From assembly GCA_040394195.1 (NCBI GenBank), contig JBEBSR010000019.1, positions 1 through 44,137 of the forward strand: a stretch of 44,137 nt of DNA, written 5' to 3'. The notes under the pieces were generated by a model. That model saw nothing but the letters and a program-made list of their open reading frames with translations, was not told the origin of the DNA and did no database searches. Position 1 is the first letter of the stretch. Every line of letters begins with the position of its first letter. Position numbers and translations under genes: made by a program. This stretch comes from Wohlfahrtiimonas larvae_A. GTDB lineage: Bacteria > Pseudomonadota > Gammaproteobacteria > Cardiobacteriales > Wohlfahrtiimonadaceae. Of this stretch, positions 43,002-44,137 are shown in pieces.

Positions 43002-43685
43002 ATGACAAAGAATCAAACATTGATGTTGAGTGAAGATAAAATATTTCCTGAGTTAATTTATTATTGTGAATATTTATCAGAATTGAACGATAAAACAGGC
43101 AGAAATGAAATAGTAGAAACTGTAGATTTTACATTATCAGATAACTATTCTGTTGACATTGAATTAAATAATGTAGGTGATTTAGGGAGAGATATAAATA
43201 TTGCTATTAAAGAATTATCAGAAAAAAAAGATAATTGGAATCATGGTTTTTTTGGTGAATATATTCAGTGTGTCAGTGCTATTGTAGGGAAAAATGGCTC
43301 AGGTAAGACAACGATTTTGAGAAATATATATTCAAAACAACCTCAGTTAAAGTATGAAATATTAGTTTTATATAAAATCGATGATAATAATTTTATGTTG
43401 GAATCTAGTAGTGCTCAGGTATATTTAGAAAACCCACAGGTAAATGATAAAACTGTTAGTTTAAGAAAGAGTGCTTTAAGGTCAGGACAGCGTGTAGAAG
43501 ATATAACACCTGTTTGTTTGAATATCTTTAGTCGTAATATTTTGGATGGCGCGCGCAGGAATGTAAATTATGCTATAGATGATCAGATAATAGCTTTGAT
43601 TAGTGATACTTCGTATGCAGCTACTTATAATTTGATAGTTGATCCTCTTTTGTACAATTATTTAATATTCAATATCAGACTTTGA
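43002..43685 (+). CDS. AAA/SMC-like ATPase, N-terminal part, frame lost at 43.65 kb
   Basis: The protein reads 227 residues to a TGA. It has Walker A GKNGSGKTT (96-104) preceded by VSAIV, as in RecF/AAA-15-type ATPases, but no Walker B, signature or switch motif, which such proteins carry several hundred residues later. After the stop the frame one base back is open to the window end (next entry). The gene is strongly AT-rich, unlike its neighbours, so acquisition by transfer is likely. RecF/AAA-15-type ATPases are common in phage-defence systems, but no partner is visible yet. Confidence 0.72.
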   Translation: MTKNQTLMLSEDKIFPELIYYCEYLSELNDKTGRNEIVETVDFTLSDNYSVDIELNNVGDLGRDINIAIKELSEKKDNWNHGFFGEYIQCVSAIVGKNGSGKTTILRNIYSKQPQLKYEILVLYKIDDNNFMLESSSAQVYLENPQVNDKTVSLRKSALRSGQRVEDITPVCLNIFSRNILDGARRNVNYAIDDQIIALISDTSYAATYNLIVDPLLYNYLIFNIRL

Positions 43686-44137
43686 GTTTAAATTTAATAG
43701 AGTTTGAGATAGATATGGATAAAAAATCTCTTAGTAAAATTGTTAATTCAATCGAATTGTATGATGTAGTTAAACACGCTCAGAAAAACAATATAGATAA
43801 TATCAAAATTTTCACCTTAGCGACTTTGCTTGTAGTATATAAAGCATACATTATAGATATAATAAATTCAGGAAGTTTAGAGGACCTTTTACTTTTACAA
43901 GAGGGAAAGTTTTTAGAGCTATTTAAAGATTATGAAAATAATAATGCTAATAATATTATTACTCTTATAAAAAGTTTAGAGGATCTTCTAAATTGGCATA
44001 AGCCTGAGAGGGAATATAGAGAGCAATTTGGTTCTGATGATGCGATTAGAGAAAGGTATCATAATTTTGGAACAAATATAAAATTATATTGTGAGAAAAT
44101 TGGTCAATATATACAGAGTATTGAATATCACAATTTT
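43643..44137 (+). pseudogene. Continuation of the AAA ATPase in the -1 frame, running off the window
   Basis: A frame open for 165 codons with no stop from 43643 to the right edge. It starts after a TGA at 43640-43642 and overlaps the end of the upstream frame by about 43 bases. It reads VQLFNIQYQTLSLNLIEFEID and then a helical, charged stretch (DVVKHAQKNN, LEDLLLLQEGKFLELFKDYEN), as expected for the long helical insert of SMC-like ATPases. A single lost base, for example in the T run 43648-43651, would account for the break. An independent gene from the ATG at 43715 is an alternative but has a poor ribosome site. Confidence 0.6.

Noticed and set aside
1..44137. CRISPR arrays, insertion sequences, integrases or prophage genes
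   Set aside because: No regularly spaced repeats, transposase or integrase frames, or phage structural genes were seen.

Overview
The window looks like chromosomal DNA of an AT-rich gammaproteobacterium. The dusB-fis pair, EfpL/YeiP, SdhE, the YfhL-type ferredoxin, an FTR1 iron permease locus and a Fur-box-controlled tonB-exbB-exbD operon all fit this. The combination recalls small-genome host-associated genera such as Ignatzschineria or Wohlfahrtiimonas (Cardiobacteriales), but that placement is an inference. I see no tRNA, rRNA, CRISPR array, insertion sequence or prophage.

Layout, left to right. Positions 1-833 hold the 5' part of a putrescine ABC ATPase gene (potG). Positions 999-6080 hold six minus-strand housekeeping genes in one run: serS, a YfhL-type ferredoxin, an L,D-transpeptidase, tyrS, fdxA and rsgA, starting from a near-consensus promoter. 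A di-haem cytochrome c peroxidase follows on the plus strand. Positions 7383-11364 are an iron-uptake operon on the minus strand: P19-like protein, cupredoxin, FTR1 permease, M75 (EfeO-like) protein and a Tat-exported DyP peroxidase (EfeB), with a Fur box upstream. Next come a TehB-like methyltransferase, an orphan protein, a YhbW-like flavin oxidoreductase and a three-gene ABC exporter (13779-17100).

Positions 17261-21669 hold mnmG and, translationally coupled to it, a large envelope protein with about eight peptidoglycan-binding-like repeats. Then follow aldB, sdhE, the prmA-dusB-fis group, a beta-carbonic anhydrase and efpL. Positions 27674-31746 are an accessory stretch: two tandem paralogous small membrane proteins, a TPM-domain protein with a Ser/Gly tail, a small secreted protein, an acidic protein, and a type IV pilin gene interrupted by an in-frame TAG. 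Positions 31913-34248 are dapB with a B12-binding radical SAM gene, and 34432-36320 are tonB-exbB-exbD. The right side has purU, a short-form cytochrome bd oxidase (cydAB), fhs with a hemerythrin-like gene, two small membrane proteins, and an AT-rich AAA ATPase gene that appears frameshifted and runs off the window.

Themes: iron and peroxide handling (FTR1 locus, TonB system, peroxidases, hemerythrin), one-carbon folate metabolism (PurU, Fhs), and envelope proteins of unknown role. The best candidates for new biology are the multi-repeat peptidoglycan-binding protein, the accessory stretch 27.7-31.7 kb with the broken pilin, and the composite iron locus.
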